Translations under genes and position numbers: made by a program | NCBI GenBank assembly: GCA_947244675.1 | Contig: CAMXLV010000010.1 | Span: 1-29,418, forward strand | DNA from: an uncultured Clostridium sp. | GTDB taxonomy: Bacteria; Bacillota_A; Clostridia; TANB77; CAG-508 | DNA length: 29,418 nucleotides | Direction of reading: 5' to 3' | Notes under the pieces: model-generated | Seen by the model: only the letters and a program-made list of their open reading frames with translations | What the model was told of the DNA's origin: nothing | Databases searched by the model: none | Shown here: in pieces, positions 14,800-25,435 of the stretch | Numbering within the stretch: the first letter of the stretch is position 1 | Layout of the letters: each line of letters opens with the position of its first letter

Positions 14800-17700
14800 A
14801 TGTTCAATGAACAAACACTTGAAAAAGTAACAAGAGAAATGTTAGAAAAATTAGAATATAAATGTATTAATGGATACGAAATGGAAAGAAGGGACTTCTC
14901 GAAAGTATTATTAGAAGACGATTTAGTACAAGCAATAGAAAAAATAAATAAAGATATTAAAAATGAGCAAATACAAGAAGCAGTAAGACTAATTAGAAAT
15001 TTGGACCACAATAATACAATACTAAATAACAAACAATTTACAAAGTACTTATTAGAAGGAATCTCTGTACCGATTCAAGAAAATGGAGAAACCAGATACA
15101 AAACAGTAAAAATAGTAGACTTTGATAACATTTCTAACAATACATTCAAAGCAATCAACCAATACACAATCATTGAACATAGTGAAAAAAGACCAGACAT
15201 AATTATATTTATAAATGGTATGCCTCTAGTTGTAGTAGAATTAAAATCAACAGTAAGAGAAGAAGTAAAATTAGAAGATGGCTATCATCAATTAAAAGGC
15301 TATCAAGAAGTACATATACCAAGTTTATTTTATTATAATCAATTTCTAATCGTAAGTGATGGTGTGCAAGCAAGAGTAGGAACAATCACAAGTCCATGGA
15401 GTAGATTTTCAGAATGGAAGAAAGCCGAAGACACAGATGAAGTAAAAGAAAATATGCCAACACATCAAACACTATTTAATGGAATGCTAAGAAAAGATAG
15501 ATTATTAGACATTATAAATAATTTTATATTATGGAGTGATGACAACAAAATATTATCAGCTTATCACCAATATTTCGGAGTAAAAAAAGCCATAGCAAGT
15601 ACAGAAAATGCAATTAATAATAGAACTCGAAAAGCAGGATTATTATGGCATACACAAGGAAGTGGAAAAAGCTTTTCTATGGTATTTTATGCAGGAAATA
15701 TGATTAAAGCATTAAACAATCCAAGTATTGTAATTGTAACAGATAGAAATGACTTAGACAATCAATTATTTACAACATTTGCTAAATGTTCTGAATATTT
15801 AAAACAAGAACCTATACAAATAGAAAGTAGAGAAGATTTAGAAGAAAAATTAGAAGGCAGAAAATCAGGTGGAATATTCTTTACAACCCTTCAAAAATTT
15901 GAAGAAGAAACAGGATTATTCAGCGAAAGAGATGATATTTTAGTTGCCGTTGATGAAGCACATAGAAGTCATTATGGATTAGACGCAACTATCAAATTTG
16001 ATAAAAAGAAAATGGAAGCATACAAGAAATTTGGAACAGCAAAATATCTTCATGTTGCTTTTCCAAATGCAACATACATAGGATTTACAGGAACACCTGT
16101 CGAAACAAAAGACAAGTCTACAACAAATGTATTTGGAGATATTATAGATACCTATGATATGACTCAGAGCATAATGGATGGTTCTACAGTACCAATTATG
16201 TATGAATCTAGAATGGCAAGAGTAGGGCTAAACCAAAAGTTACTAGATGAAATTGATGATTACTATCAGTATCTTGAAACCGAAGAAGGTGTAGAAGATT
16301 ATAAAATAGATGAATCTAAGAAAACAATGGCAACAATGAAACAAATAATAGAAGATCCAGACAGATTAGAAATGATAGTAGAAGACATTATAAAACATTA
16401 TGAAGAAATAGAAGATACAGTTGCTAATAAAGCAATGGTAGTAGCTTATTCAAGACAATCTGCTTATACTATGTATAATAAATTTTTAGAATTAAGACCA
16501 GATTGGAAAAACAAAGTAAATATGATAATAACATCAAACAACAAAGATGATGAAGAAATGCAAAAAGCAATCGGTTCAAAAAAAGATAAAAAACAATTAG
16601 AAGTGGACTTTAAAGATATGAATTCAGACTTTAAAATAGCAATTGTAGTTGATATGTGGCTAACTGGATTTGATGTTCCAGAACTTGGTACAATGTATAT
16701 AGACAAGCCTATGAAAGCACATAACTTAATGCAAGCAATAGCAAGAGTAAATAGAGTCTATAAAGACAAAACAGGTGGACTTATAGTAGATTATATAGGA
16801 TTAAAAAGATGGCTGTTAGATGCACTAAAAACCTATACGAAAAGAGATCAAGGCAAAGTTGTTGATAATAGCGAATTAGTAAAAGTATTAATGGATAAAA
16901 TAGAACTAATAAGAGACATATTTAAAAACTTCCATTATTCACATTTTGGGGCAACGACAGATAGTGATAAATATGAAATTATTATGGCAGGCAGTAACTG
17001 GATACTAAAAACAGAAGAAACTAAAAAAGTATTTATGAAATATAGTTATGACGTAAAAAGTCTATATTCTCTATGTGCAGGAATATTATCGCAAGAAGTA
17101 AAAGATGAAATACTATTCTTTATATCTGTTAGATCGTTTATATCAAAATTATCAGGAGAAAGAATAGATGTTAAAGAAATTAATAAAAATGTAGCAAAAA
17201 TGTTGGAGGGAGCAATACAAAATGACGAAATACTACAAATAGGAGAAATACATAATAGTAATAGACTTTCACTATTAAGTGATGAAATATTAAATAAATT
17301 AGCAAAAATGCAAAAGAAAAATATTGCAGTAGAAATTTTAAATAAAGCTTTAAAAGAATATGTAGAACAAGTTGGAAGAGAAAACATTGTTTTAATGGAA
17401 AAATTTTCTACTAAATTTCAAAAAATAGTAGCAACCTATAATGAAAGAACAAGTGTAGAAGATTTAGAGAAAATTATTCAAGAAATGATTAACTTAAAAA
17501 ATGAAATAGAACAAGAATTAAAAGCAGGAAATGAATACAATTTATCTTCAGAAGAAAAAGCATTTTTTGATGCTCTTCGGAGATGATCCAGAAGTGAAAG
17601 AATTGATGAAAGATGATATATTAGTTCAAATAGCAAAAGAACTGGTTGAAACTGTAAATAAAAATATGACGATTGACTGGGACATCAGAAAAGATGCTAG

Positions 17701-17906
17701 AGCAAGAATGAGAATTGAAATTAAAAAGTTATTAATTAAGTACAACTATCCACCAAATAAAAGTGAAAAAGCAGTTCAAACAGTTATTAGACAAGCTGAG
17801 TTAAAATGTCATACATTATGCAAAAGTCGGAGAAGTATATGAAAAAATTAATAACAAATATGTTTATAATCCAGATATAACTATGGAACTAAATAAAATA
17901 ATGTAA
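14800..17906 (+). CDS. hsdR: Type I restriction endonuclease/translocase subunit HsdR, with two +1 frameshifts at CGG
   Basis: ATP-dependent translocase that cuts unmodified DNA with HsdM and HsdS. The N-terminal PD-(D/E)xK nuclease shows RPDIIIFINGMPLVVVELKS. Helicase motifs are Walker A TQGSGKS near residue 285, DEAH near 384, GFTGTP, and motif VI ARVNRVYKDKTGG. The frame breaks at 17578 (CTT CGG AGA TGA) and at 17828 (AGT CGG AGA). Skipping one base at each gives DALGDDPEVKELMKDD, through KKLLIKYNYPPNKSEKAVQT, to KSGEVYEKINNKYVYNPD and TAA at 17904. The restored length is 1034 aa, normal for HsdR. Two independent breaks of one type, with intact coding between and after, are unlike decay. 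Confidence 0.88.
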
Positions 17907-17907
17907 T

Positions 17908-17965
17908 AAAAAGTGGGAAAGAAGAAAGAATATCAAAAAATTTCTTTTGCCCACTTTTAAATTTT
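17908..17965 (+). terminator. Terminator after hsdR
   Basis: AAAAGTGGG (17909-17917) pairs with CCCACTTTT (17950-17958), with a further internal A/T stem and T-rich trailer. Confidence 0.65.
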
Positions 17966-18048
17966 AGCTCATATTCAAAAATCGTAAATTTAAGTAAGTC
18001 TCCAAAAATCAACAAAATAATTGTTTTAAATAATTTGTATAAATATTC

Positions 18049-18077
18049 TTGACAAAATTGTATTCATGTAATACAAT
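18049..18077 (+). promoter_or_regulatory. Strong promoter of the HTH-DUF262 operon
   Basis: TTGACA (18049-18054), 17 bases, TACAAT (18072-18077). Confidence 0.8.
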
Positions 18078-18086
18078 AATTGTATT
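18057..18086 (+). promoter_or_regulatory. Operator-like array of alternating ATTGTATT half-sites
   Basis: ATTGTATT (18057-18064), AATACAAT (18070-18077) and ATTGTATT (18079-18086) alternate in orientation and cover the spacer, the -10 box and just beyond. The geometry suggests repression by a dimer, probably the HTH protein encoded directly downstream. Confidence 0.6.
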
Positions 18087-18114
18087 GAATAAATACAAAA
18101 AGGAGAAAAGTAAC

Positions 18115-18858
18115 ATGAAAAAAGAGCAAATATTTAAAGAATATTACTCACAAACCAAAGAAGAAATCATAGAAGAATTTAAAAGTCATTATCAATATTA
18201 CCAAGAAAATGATGAATTAGAAGGACAATCAAAAGAACAAAAAGAAAAATACGTAAAACTATGTAAAAAATTTTTAGAAGAATTAAAAAAAATAAACTTA
18301 CCGAGATTAACAGATGATTGGTGGTGTTATAGTTATCTATTAAAAAACGATTCTATTGATTTAGATTTAAGCTTTTGTGAAGAATTAGAAATAGAAAAAG
18401 ACGAAGTAGTAGGAGCAACATTTGCAAGTGAATATACACTATTGAGTGTTAAATGTGAATATATGACAGTAGCAGAATATGCCAAACTATATGATGTTAC
18501 AGAAATAACAGTTAGGCAGTGGATAAGAAGAGGAAAAATAAGAACTGCCAAAAAACAAGGAAGAGATTGGATGATTCCAGACATTACCGATAAACCCAGA
18601 AGAGGATATGAAAGTGTCAGTTATTATTGGAAAGAATTATCACCTAAAATAATAGAAAAATTCCCATTTTTAGAAGGGTATAACAATCTATTTATTTTTC
18701 AAGACAAAGAAGATAAAGGTCTATATAATGTAATATTACAGAGCAATGAACAAAGTGAAAAAATAAAAATAAGTAATAACAGAAGAGAAAAATTAGAATT
18801 AGAATTAATAAGTAGTGGGCAAGTAGAAGCAGATGAATTCAAAATCTATCACACATAA
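18115..18858 (+). CDS. MerR/excisionase-type helix-turn-helix protein, probable regulator
   Basis: A 247-aa protein. The N-terminal third is charged and helical (EQIFKEYYSQTKEEIIEEFK). A helix-turn-helix of the HTH_17 type lies near residues 119-155 (MTVAEYAKLYDVTEITVRQW, then IRRGKIRTAKKQGRDWMIP). The C-terminal part is unknown (KELSPKIIEKFPFLEGYNNL). ATG 18115 has AGGAG upstream and sits below the strong promoter. It precedes the DUF262 gene by 27 bases. Probably an autoregulator of the defence genes; similar HTH domains also occur in DNA-sensing defence proteins, so a direct role is possible. Confidence 0.6.
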   Translation: MKKEQIFKEYYSQTKEEIIEEFKSHYQYYQENDELEGQSKEQKEKYVKLCKKFLEELKKINLPRLTDDWWCYSYLLKNDSIDLDLSFCEELEIEKDEVVGATFASEYTLLSVKCEYMTVAEYAKLYDVTEITVRQWIRRGKIRTAKKQGRDWMIPDITDKPRRGYESVSYYWKELSPKIIEKFPFLEGYNNLFIFQDKEDKGLYNVILQSNEQSEKIKISNNRREKLELELISSGQVEADEFKIYHT

Positions 18859-18885
18859 AAAAAGGATAAAAAGGGAGGAAATAAA

Positions 18886-20636
18886 ATGTCAAAATTAAAT
18901 GTAGATCAAAAAAGTATAGGATCTTTATTAAGTGATAAAAAATCAGATTTTATCATTCCAGACTATCAAAGACCTTATGCATGGACAGAGGAAGAATGTC
19001 AAACTTTGTGGGAAGACATATTTTCCTTTGCTTTCCCAGGCAATGACTGTACAAAATTTAAAGCAGATGAGGAATATTATTTAGGTTCTATTGTTACCTA
19101 TAAAAATGAAAATGGAAAATTAGAAGTAATTGATGGACAACAAAGATTAACAACATTGATGTTATTGTTAAGAGCATTTTACGTTAAATTTAGTAGAATG
19201 GAAGATCCTAACTCAAAAAAAACAAGAGAAAATATTGAAAAATGTATTTGGAAAACAGATGAATTTGGAAATCCCAATAAAGAACAATTAAAAATAGATT
19301 CAGAAGTTGCAACAGATAATGACAAAGAGGAGTTCTTAGAAATACTAAGAACAGGTGTAGCAGAGGAGAATACAAAAAGTAAATATGCCAATAATTATAG
19401 ATATTTTAAAAAATTAATCGACGAATTTTTGAGCGAATTTCCAGGATATTTTTCTTATTTACCAACAAGAATCTTAAATAATTGTATTCTACTTCCTATT
19501 GAAGCAGATAATCAAAATACAGCACTAAGAATCTTTTCAACTTTAAACGATAGAGGATTACCTTTATCAGATGCAGACATATTTTTAAAGCACAATTTTA
19601 TAAATATTATTCTGCTAAAGGTGAGAAAGACCAATTTATTCAAAAATGGAAAGAGCTTGAAAAAATGTGTGAGAAAATATTTAAGCCACAATCAAGTACA
19701 CCAATGGATGAATTATTTACAAGATATATGTATTTTGAAAGAGCAAAACAAGGAATCAAATCATCTACTACAGAAGCATTAAGAAAATTTTATGAAAGAG
19801 ACGATTATGCTATCTTAAAAAAAGAGGAAACTTTGGATAATTTAATTGCTTTAGCTGACTTTTGGAATGATGTAGCAAATCAAGAAGAAGATCGTTTTTC
19901 CAAAAGAATATTAAGAAAACTATTTGTACTAAACTATGCTCCAAATGGTATGTGGAATTATTTTGTATCTGTATATTTTATGCAAAATAAAGATGATAAA
20001 AATAACTTGGAAGAAGAAAAATTTTATAATTTTTTAGACACAATTATTTCATTCATATGGGCTTATGCTATCTATAATCCGGGTGTTAATGCTTTAAGAA
20101 CACCAGTATATAGCGAAATGATCAATATTGTACAACAAAAAGAAGTCACTTTTTATGAATTTCAATTTGACATCATAGTTATGAAAAATGCCATTGAAAA
20201 TTATAGATTTTTTAACCAAAGACCTGTAACTAAATCAATGCTTGTATGGTGGGCATTGCAGGACGAAAGTCAAGAATTATTGCCATTAACAGATACTTTT
20301 GAAATAGAGCATATATTTGCTAAAAATAGGCAAGAAAATGAAAAGATCTTAACCAATGCAGATAATTTAGAATTATTGGGAAATAAATCAGTTTTAGAAA
20401 AAAGAATCAATATAAGAGCATCTGATTATCGTTTTATGGATAAGAAAAAATATTATGAAGGTTTTATTAATGCAAGAGGAGTAGAAAAAGAAGGAACTAA
20501 AATAAAAGAATTAAGAAAACTTGCTACAGAAAAAACAGACTTTAAGGAAGAAGATATGAAACAAAGAAATGAAAAAATAATCAATGAATTTTTAAAATAC
20601 TTAGAAAGAAAGAAACTTATTAAAATAAAAAATTAG
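18886..20636 (+). CDS. DUF262/DUF1524 GmrSD-like defence nuclease, with a -1 frame change
   Basis: N-terminal DUF262 domain: FIIPDYQRPYAWTEEECQTL, then YYLGSIVTY and VIDGQQRLTTLMLLLRAFYV, the conserved DGQQR motif of a ParB-like nucleotide-binding fold. The C-terminal part contains DTFEIEHIFAK near EN and a later asparagine-rich NADNLELLGNKSVL, the His-Me finger DUF1524 nuclease pattern. GmrSD proteins cut glucosylated or otherwise modified DNA. The frame changes at T-TTA-AAG (19584-19590); after a -1 step the product reads LSDADIFLKAQFYKYY. This is either a canonical X-XXY-YYZ slippery site or an indel. ATG 18886 follows GGAGG. Confidence 0.78.
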
Positions 20637-20681
20637 ATAAAAAAATTGATATTAAAAAAGTAAAAAAGAAAACAAATTTTC

Positions 20682-20710
20682 TTTACTTAACCCAAAAAGC
20701 ATGATATAAT
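20682..20710 (+). promoter_or_regulatory. Promoter of the mod-res operon
   Basis: TTTACT (20682-20687), 17 bases, TATAAT (20705-20710), followed by AAGGAAAGG before the ATG at 20736. Confidence 0.65.
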
Positions 20711-20735
20711 CATAAAAAAGGAAAGGAAACAAAAA

Positions 20736-22556
20736 ATGGATTCAAAAATATTACAAGTATTAGAAGAAGCTAGAAAGTATGTTGAAAATGGTAAAGACAT
20801 ACCAAATGAATTTTGCCACATACTTTTTCCACCAGAAAAAAGAGAATATGAATTAACCTATTATGGAAAAGAAAGTCGAGAATCCATCTTATCCAATACC
20901 ATGTCAAATCCTTTGCAAGAAGATGGAATATTTCCAATTGGCACAAAATTGAAAAAGGGACAATGGGTAAACAAGCTAATATCAGGGCAAAACTTACCTG
21001 TCTTAAAAAACTTATTGGAAATGAAAGAGGAAGGAAAACTAAAAAATGCAGATGGTACCAATGGAGTAAGGCTAATTTACATTGATCCGCCATTCTCTAC
21101 TAGAAAAGACTTTACAGCCAAAGGAGATGAGCAAAAAGCATACTCTGATAAACTAGCTGGAGTAACTTTTTTAGAATGGCTAAGAAAAAGATTAGTTATC
21201 TTACATGAACTATTAGCAGACAATGGAACCATTTATGTGCATTTAGACTATAGAAAATGTCATTACGTAAAAACATTAATGGATGAAATATTTGTAGAAA
21301 ACAAATTCTTAAATGAAATTGTTTGGTGTTACACATCACCAGCAAACCAAAAAAGGAACTTTCCTAAAAAACATGATATAATATTAGTTTACACCAAAAC
21401 AGAAAAACACATATTCAATGCAGACGATGTCAGAATTCCTTATAAAGAAATCAATGAGGGAGGAACAAAATTCGGGGAAGGGTTAGATGAACAATCAAAA
21501 CAAGAATACTTACAACAAGGAAAAATAGTAGAAGATTGGTGGAAAGACATAAGTCCAGTTGCAAGATTAATTAACCAACAAACAGGATATCCAACCCAAA
21601 AACCAGAAGCCTTATTAGAAAGAATCATAAAAGCATCTTCTAATGAAGGAGACATTGTTTTAGATTGCTTTGCTGGAAGTGGTACCACACCAGCTGTTGC
21701 AGAAAAACTAAAAAGAAGATGGATTGCAATAGACGTTGGAAAAATAGCAATTTATACCATGCAAAAAAGATTATTAAACCTAACAGATTATAAAACCAAG
21801 AAAAAAATAAAAATCAAGCCTTTTATGAAATATTCAGCAGGACTATATGATGTAGAAAAACTAAACCATTTTGATGAAGAAAACTGGAAGAAATTTGCTA
21901 TGCAATTATGGGGATGTACGCCAATAACTAAAACAATAAAAGGGCTTAGTTTTGATGGACAAAAAGAAGGAAACTTAGTAAAAATATATACACCACATCA
22001 ATTAAAAGAGCTACAAGCAAAAGTTTCGATAGAAACCATACAAGCAATTGACAATACCATTGAAAACTTAGCAGGTAACGAAATCTTTATCATAGCACCA
22101 CAGGGGCAATTTGCCTTTGCAGAAGATGAAATAGAAATCAAAGATAGAACTTACCATATTTTGCGCATTCCATATTCAATGTTAGCTAAATTTACCGAAA
22201 ATTTTACGATTCCGTTACAACCAAAAGATGCTGATAGCATAAATGAAGCAATCGAATCAGTAGGATTTGACTTTAATCAACCTCCTACCATAGAATATGA
22301 AATAGAAAAAGATGAACTCATCATCAAAAAATTCAAAAGCAATAGTCGAATCAGAGGAGAAAAAGAAACAGAATTATCCATGGTTTTAATTGATTATGAA
22401 TACACAAAAGATATATTTGAATTAGATAAAGTATTATACAGTAAAGATTTTAAAGAAGGAAAAGCCAAAATAGATGAAAAAAGAATCACAAAGAAAACAA
22501 TGTTTATATTTGTAGATAGTGCAGGAAACGAAAAAAAGGTGGTATATAATGGATAA
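20736..22556 (+). CDS. mod: Type III-like restriction-modification DNA methyltransferase (Mod)
   Basis: A 606-aa beta-class amino-methyltransferase. The catalytic motif IV DPPF is near residue 117 (RLIYIDPPFSTRKDF), and the SAM-binding motif I FAGSGTT is near residue 311 (DCFAGSGTTPAVAEKLKRR). This order, IV before I, is the beta class found in type III Mod proteins. Between them are a target-recognition region and GYPTQKPEALLERIIKASS, a conserved family segment. The C-terminal ~200 residues are specific to this subfamily. The stop overlaps the res start by eight bases (ATGGATAA). Intact. Confidence 0.9.
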   Translation: MDSKILQVLEEARKYVENGKDIPNEFCHILFPPEKREYELTYYGKESRESILSNTMSNPLQEDGIFPIGTKLKKGQWVNKLISGQNLPVLKNLLEMKEEGKLKNADGTNGVRLIYIDPPFSTRKDFTAKGDEQKAYSDKLAGVTFLEWLRKRLVILHELLADNGTIYVHLDYRKCHYVKTLMDEIFVENKFLNEIVWCYTSPANQKRNFPKKHDIILVYTKTEKHIFNADDVRIPYKEINEGGTKFGEGLDEQSKQEYLQQGKIVEDWWKDISPVARLINQQTGYPTQKPEALLERIIKASSNEGDIVLDCFAGSGTTPAVAEKLKRRWIAIDVGKIAIYTMQKRLLNLTDYKTKKKIKIKPFMKYSAGLYDVEKLNHFDEENWKKFAMQLWGCTPITKTIKGLSFDGQKEGNLVKIYTPHQLKELQAKVSIETIQAIDNTIENLAGNEIFIIAPQGQFAFAEDEIEIKDRTYHILRIPYSMLAKFTENFTIPLQPKDADSINEAIESVGFDFNQPPTIEYEIEKDELIIKKFKSNSRIRGEKETELSMVLIDYEYTKDIFELDKVLYSKDFKEGKAKIDEKRITKKTMFIFVDSAGNEKKVVYNG

Positions 22557-25055
22557 AATAAGTCTAAAAGAAAAAGAACTAGTATTAAAAGTAAATAAAA
22601 ATGTAGATATAACAAAGTGGGATGAAAGTAAATATGATAAATTTATAGAAAAATTAACCAAGAAGAAGCAATATTAACAGCTTTAAGATTTATGTGTGGC
22701 GGACAATACCAAAATACAAAAGAATTAGCAGAAGAAAACTTTAAAAACAACATACATTTGCAAGAAAAATTCACTACACTCACAAACTTTTTAAATAACC
22801 TAAACTTTTCTCATCAATACACTGCGAATATTGATCTAGCAACAGCAAGTGGAAAAAGTTGGATCTTATATGCTATTGCAAGAATCATGTTAGAAGAAGG
22901 ATTAGTAGATCAAGTTTTAGTATTAGTACCAAGTATAACAATTGAAGGAGAATTGACAGATAAATTTAAAAGGTTTGCATCAAATACTAATTTAAACCAA
23001 ACATTAAAGGGAATACCACCTAAAATTATCAATGGGACAGAAAGCATAGTAAAGGGAAGCATTTGCATTGAAAATAGAGATGCTATTTATAACAATGTAA
23101 GAAGTTCAATTATAGATAGTTTAACGAATAAGGGAGAAAGAACTTTAGTATTATCAGATGAAGCACATCATATTTATTATTCGGAAAAAAACAAATGGAA
23201 AGAATTTATTGAAAAAATAAATTTTCGTTATAACATTGGTGTATCAGGAACCTGTTATTATAGTGATAATGATTATTTTGTAGATGTTATTTATCGTTAT
23301 TCTTTAAAAGAAGCAATTGAAGAGCAAAGAGTAAAAACAGTTGAATATATTTCGGAAGAAAATGTACCAAGCAAAAAGAATGAAAAATGGCAAGTTGTCA
23401 TCAACTCTCATAATGACATAAAAAAGAAATTAGAAATTTTACCAATTACAATTGTCATAACAGACAAAACAGCAACTTGTGATAGTAAAGCAAGAGAATT
23501 TAAAAATTATTTAAAAGAAACTTACCACTTAAGTGAGGAAGAAGTAAACGAAAGAGTTTTAATTATTCATTCTAAATCTAGTACAGCAGGAGATCGACTA
23601 AAACTAAAAAGTGTAGATGACAAAAACTCTAAAGTAGAATGGATCTTTTCAGTATCTATGTTAACAGAAGGCTGGGATGTAAAAAGAGTTTTTCAAATTG
23701 TACCAGATGAAGAACGTGCTTTTAATTCCAAATTATTAATAGCACAAGTATTAGGAAGAGGATTAAGAATACCAGAAAATTGGAATTATACTAAATATGG
23801 GCAACCAAAAGTAACCATATTTAACCATGCAAGTTGGGCACCACGAGTAGAAGGATTAGTAAACGAAGTATTAGAAATTGAGAAGAGAATTGCAACTAAA
23901 ATTGTACCAGAAGCTAATACCCATTTTTTAGTTTTAAATATGAATTACAAACAAAGATCAAAAACATCCAAAAGTACAATGGATGGAAAAACCTACAAAT
24001 TATTTGAAAAAGGGTATATTGAAATCCCAACTGATAGTGAAAATGAAAAAATAGAAGTAAACTTTAAAAACTTAAAAAATGACAATAGAGAATGGGAAAC
24101 TAACATAAAGCATAAAACACTAACTGTTGATGAAATGGCATTAAAAATGTGGGATCGATTTAGTGATGTACCAGATGATAAGGAAGAAGGATTAGCCCAA
24201 AAATACAAAGAACTTTATACGGTTGAAAAACTAAAAAAAGTGATTAAAACCTCTTTGGAAAAATCAAATAATAAAGTAATTACAGAAAAATTATCAAATC
24301 GATTTATGTCAGCAATCTCTATTATTTGGAGGCAAGGAAATGCATATGTAGATTACAATATAAAACCAGATAAGTATTATTTAGTTAGTAGCAAAACTGA
24401 TATGACAAGAATGGATAGTACAAGTGCAAGTTTATTAAAAAAAGATCATACACTATTTTGGACAGATGATACCATCAATTATCTAACAGATGAAGAGAAA
24501 ATATTTTTTAAAGAAATAATAGATCCAAACAACGGGTACAATCAAATAAAAATAGAAAATAAAAATCTATTAAAAACGCCGATGTCAATGGTAATTGCTA
24601 CATCTGATCCAGAAAAAAGGTTTATATTAAAATTACTAGAAACAGAAAATGCAAAGCAAATAGAAGCATGGATCAAATCACCAGCTACTGGATTTTATTC
24701 ATTTGAATATGCTTGGAAAAAGAACCCAAGACATGGAGAAGCCATTCGATATGATCAATTTAATCCAGACTTCTTCTTAAAAATAAAAGATAAAATAATA
24801 GTAGTTGAAATTAAAGATAATTCTGAGATACAAGATCCATCAGCTAAAAATATAGGAAAATATAGAGCTGGAGTAGATCAAATTAAAGAAATCAATCGTT
24901 ATTTAAAAACACATAATCAAATAGATGGTATTAAAACTTATCACTTTACCATGCTAACACCACTTAATTACAATATATTCTTTAGAAAAATACAAGAAAA
25001 TAGCATAGAAAATTATAATAGTGAATTAGATGTTTCACTTAGTTCAAAATTATAA
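22549..25055 (+). CDS. res: Type III-like restriction helicase-nuclease (Res), frame break near the N-terminus
   Basis: DEAD/DEAH helicase with a C-terminal nuclease. ATG 22549 reads MDKISLKEKELVLKVNKNVD to KLT, and continuity moves by -1 near 22655-22668 to EEAILTALRFMCGGQYQNTK. Walker A is ATASGKS (about 22842); the Asp box is LSDEAHH (about 23155). Motif VI-like GRGLRIPENW follows AQVL. The C-terminal PD-ExK-like site is NPDFFLKIKDKIIVVEIKD. The break is not a CGG site and shows no clear slippery heptamer. An internal ATG at 22692 could give a shorter protein that keeps all helicase motifs, so activity is possible. Confidence 0.85.
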
Positions 25056-25062
25056 TGTTAGG

Positions 25063-25088
25063 GGCGAAAGAAAAAGAAATCTTTCGCC
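25063..25088 (+). terminator. Hairpin after res
   Basis: GGCGAAAG pairs perfectly with CTTTCGCC (25081-25088); no strong T tail follows. Confidence 0.6.
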
Positions 25089-25148
25089 TTATCATAATTA
25101 AAAACAAAACAAGGATACATAAAAAGTTAAACTTTTTTCAAAAAAATA

Positions 25149-25177
25149 TTGACAAAAAAGAACAATGGTATTATAAT
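25149..25177 (+). promoter_or_regulatory. Strong promoter of the comM-dprA-yraN operon
   Basis: TTGACA (25149-25154), 17 bases, TATAAT (25172-25177). It gives a roughly 250-base leader that contains the inverted-repeat element at 25231-25417. Confidence 0.75.
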
Positions 25178-25230
25178 AACAAACAATTCATTCAAAAATT
25201 TTAAATCGTGAATTAAAATCAAAAAAGAAT

Positions 25231-25417
25231 CTTATATAGTTTAAATATCTGAGGTCAAAAAATCATTGTAATCCGAAATTGACCATAATTTCAATTCATT
25301 GATAAAATCAAAAAATCCCCAAAAAAATTTTATAAAAATAAAACTTGGCAAGTATTACCTCTACTTTACCATAAATTTATTCCCTTTTATTGACCTCAGA
25401 TATTTAAGCTATATAAG
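25231..25417. mobile_element. 187-bp inverted-repeat element (MITE-like) in the comM leader
   Basis: Terminal inverted repeats of 28 bases (25231-25258 and 25390-25417) differ at one position; the ends read CTTATATAG and CTATATAAG, and the inner part contains TCTGAGGTCAA. The interior is A/T-rich and non-coding with a small internal inverted repeat (GAAATT with AATTTC). A clear target-site duplication is not visible. It is either a non-autonomous transposable element or a long-range RNA stem in the comM leader. It fills most of the 380-base gap between res and comM. Confidence 0.6.
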
Positions 25418-25435
25418 TAGAAAGGAACTCTTTTT

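Noticed and set aside
25231..25417. Known riboswitch or T-box leader before comM
   Set aside because: I see no T-box, specifier-like or other known motif core; the only strong structure is the terminal inverted repeat.
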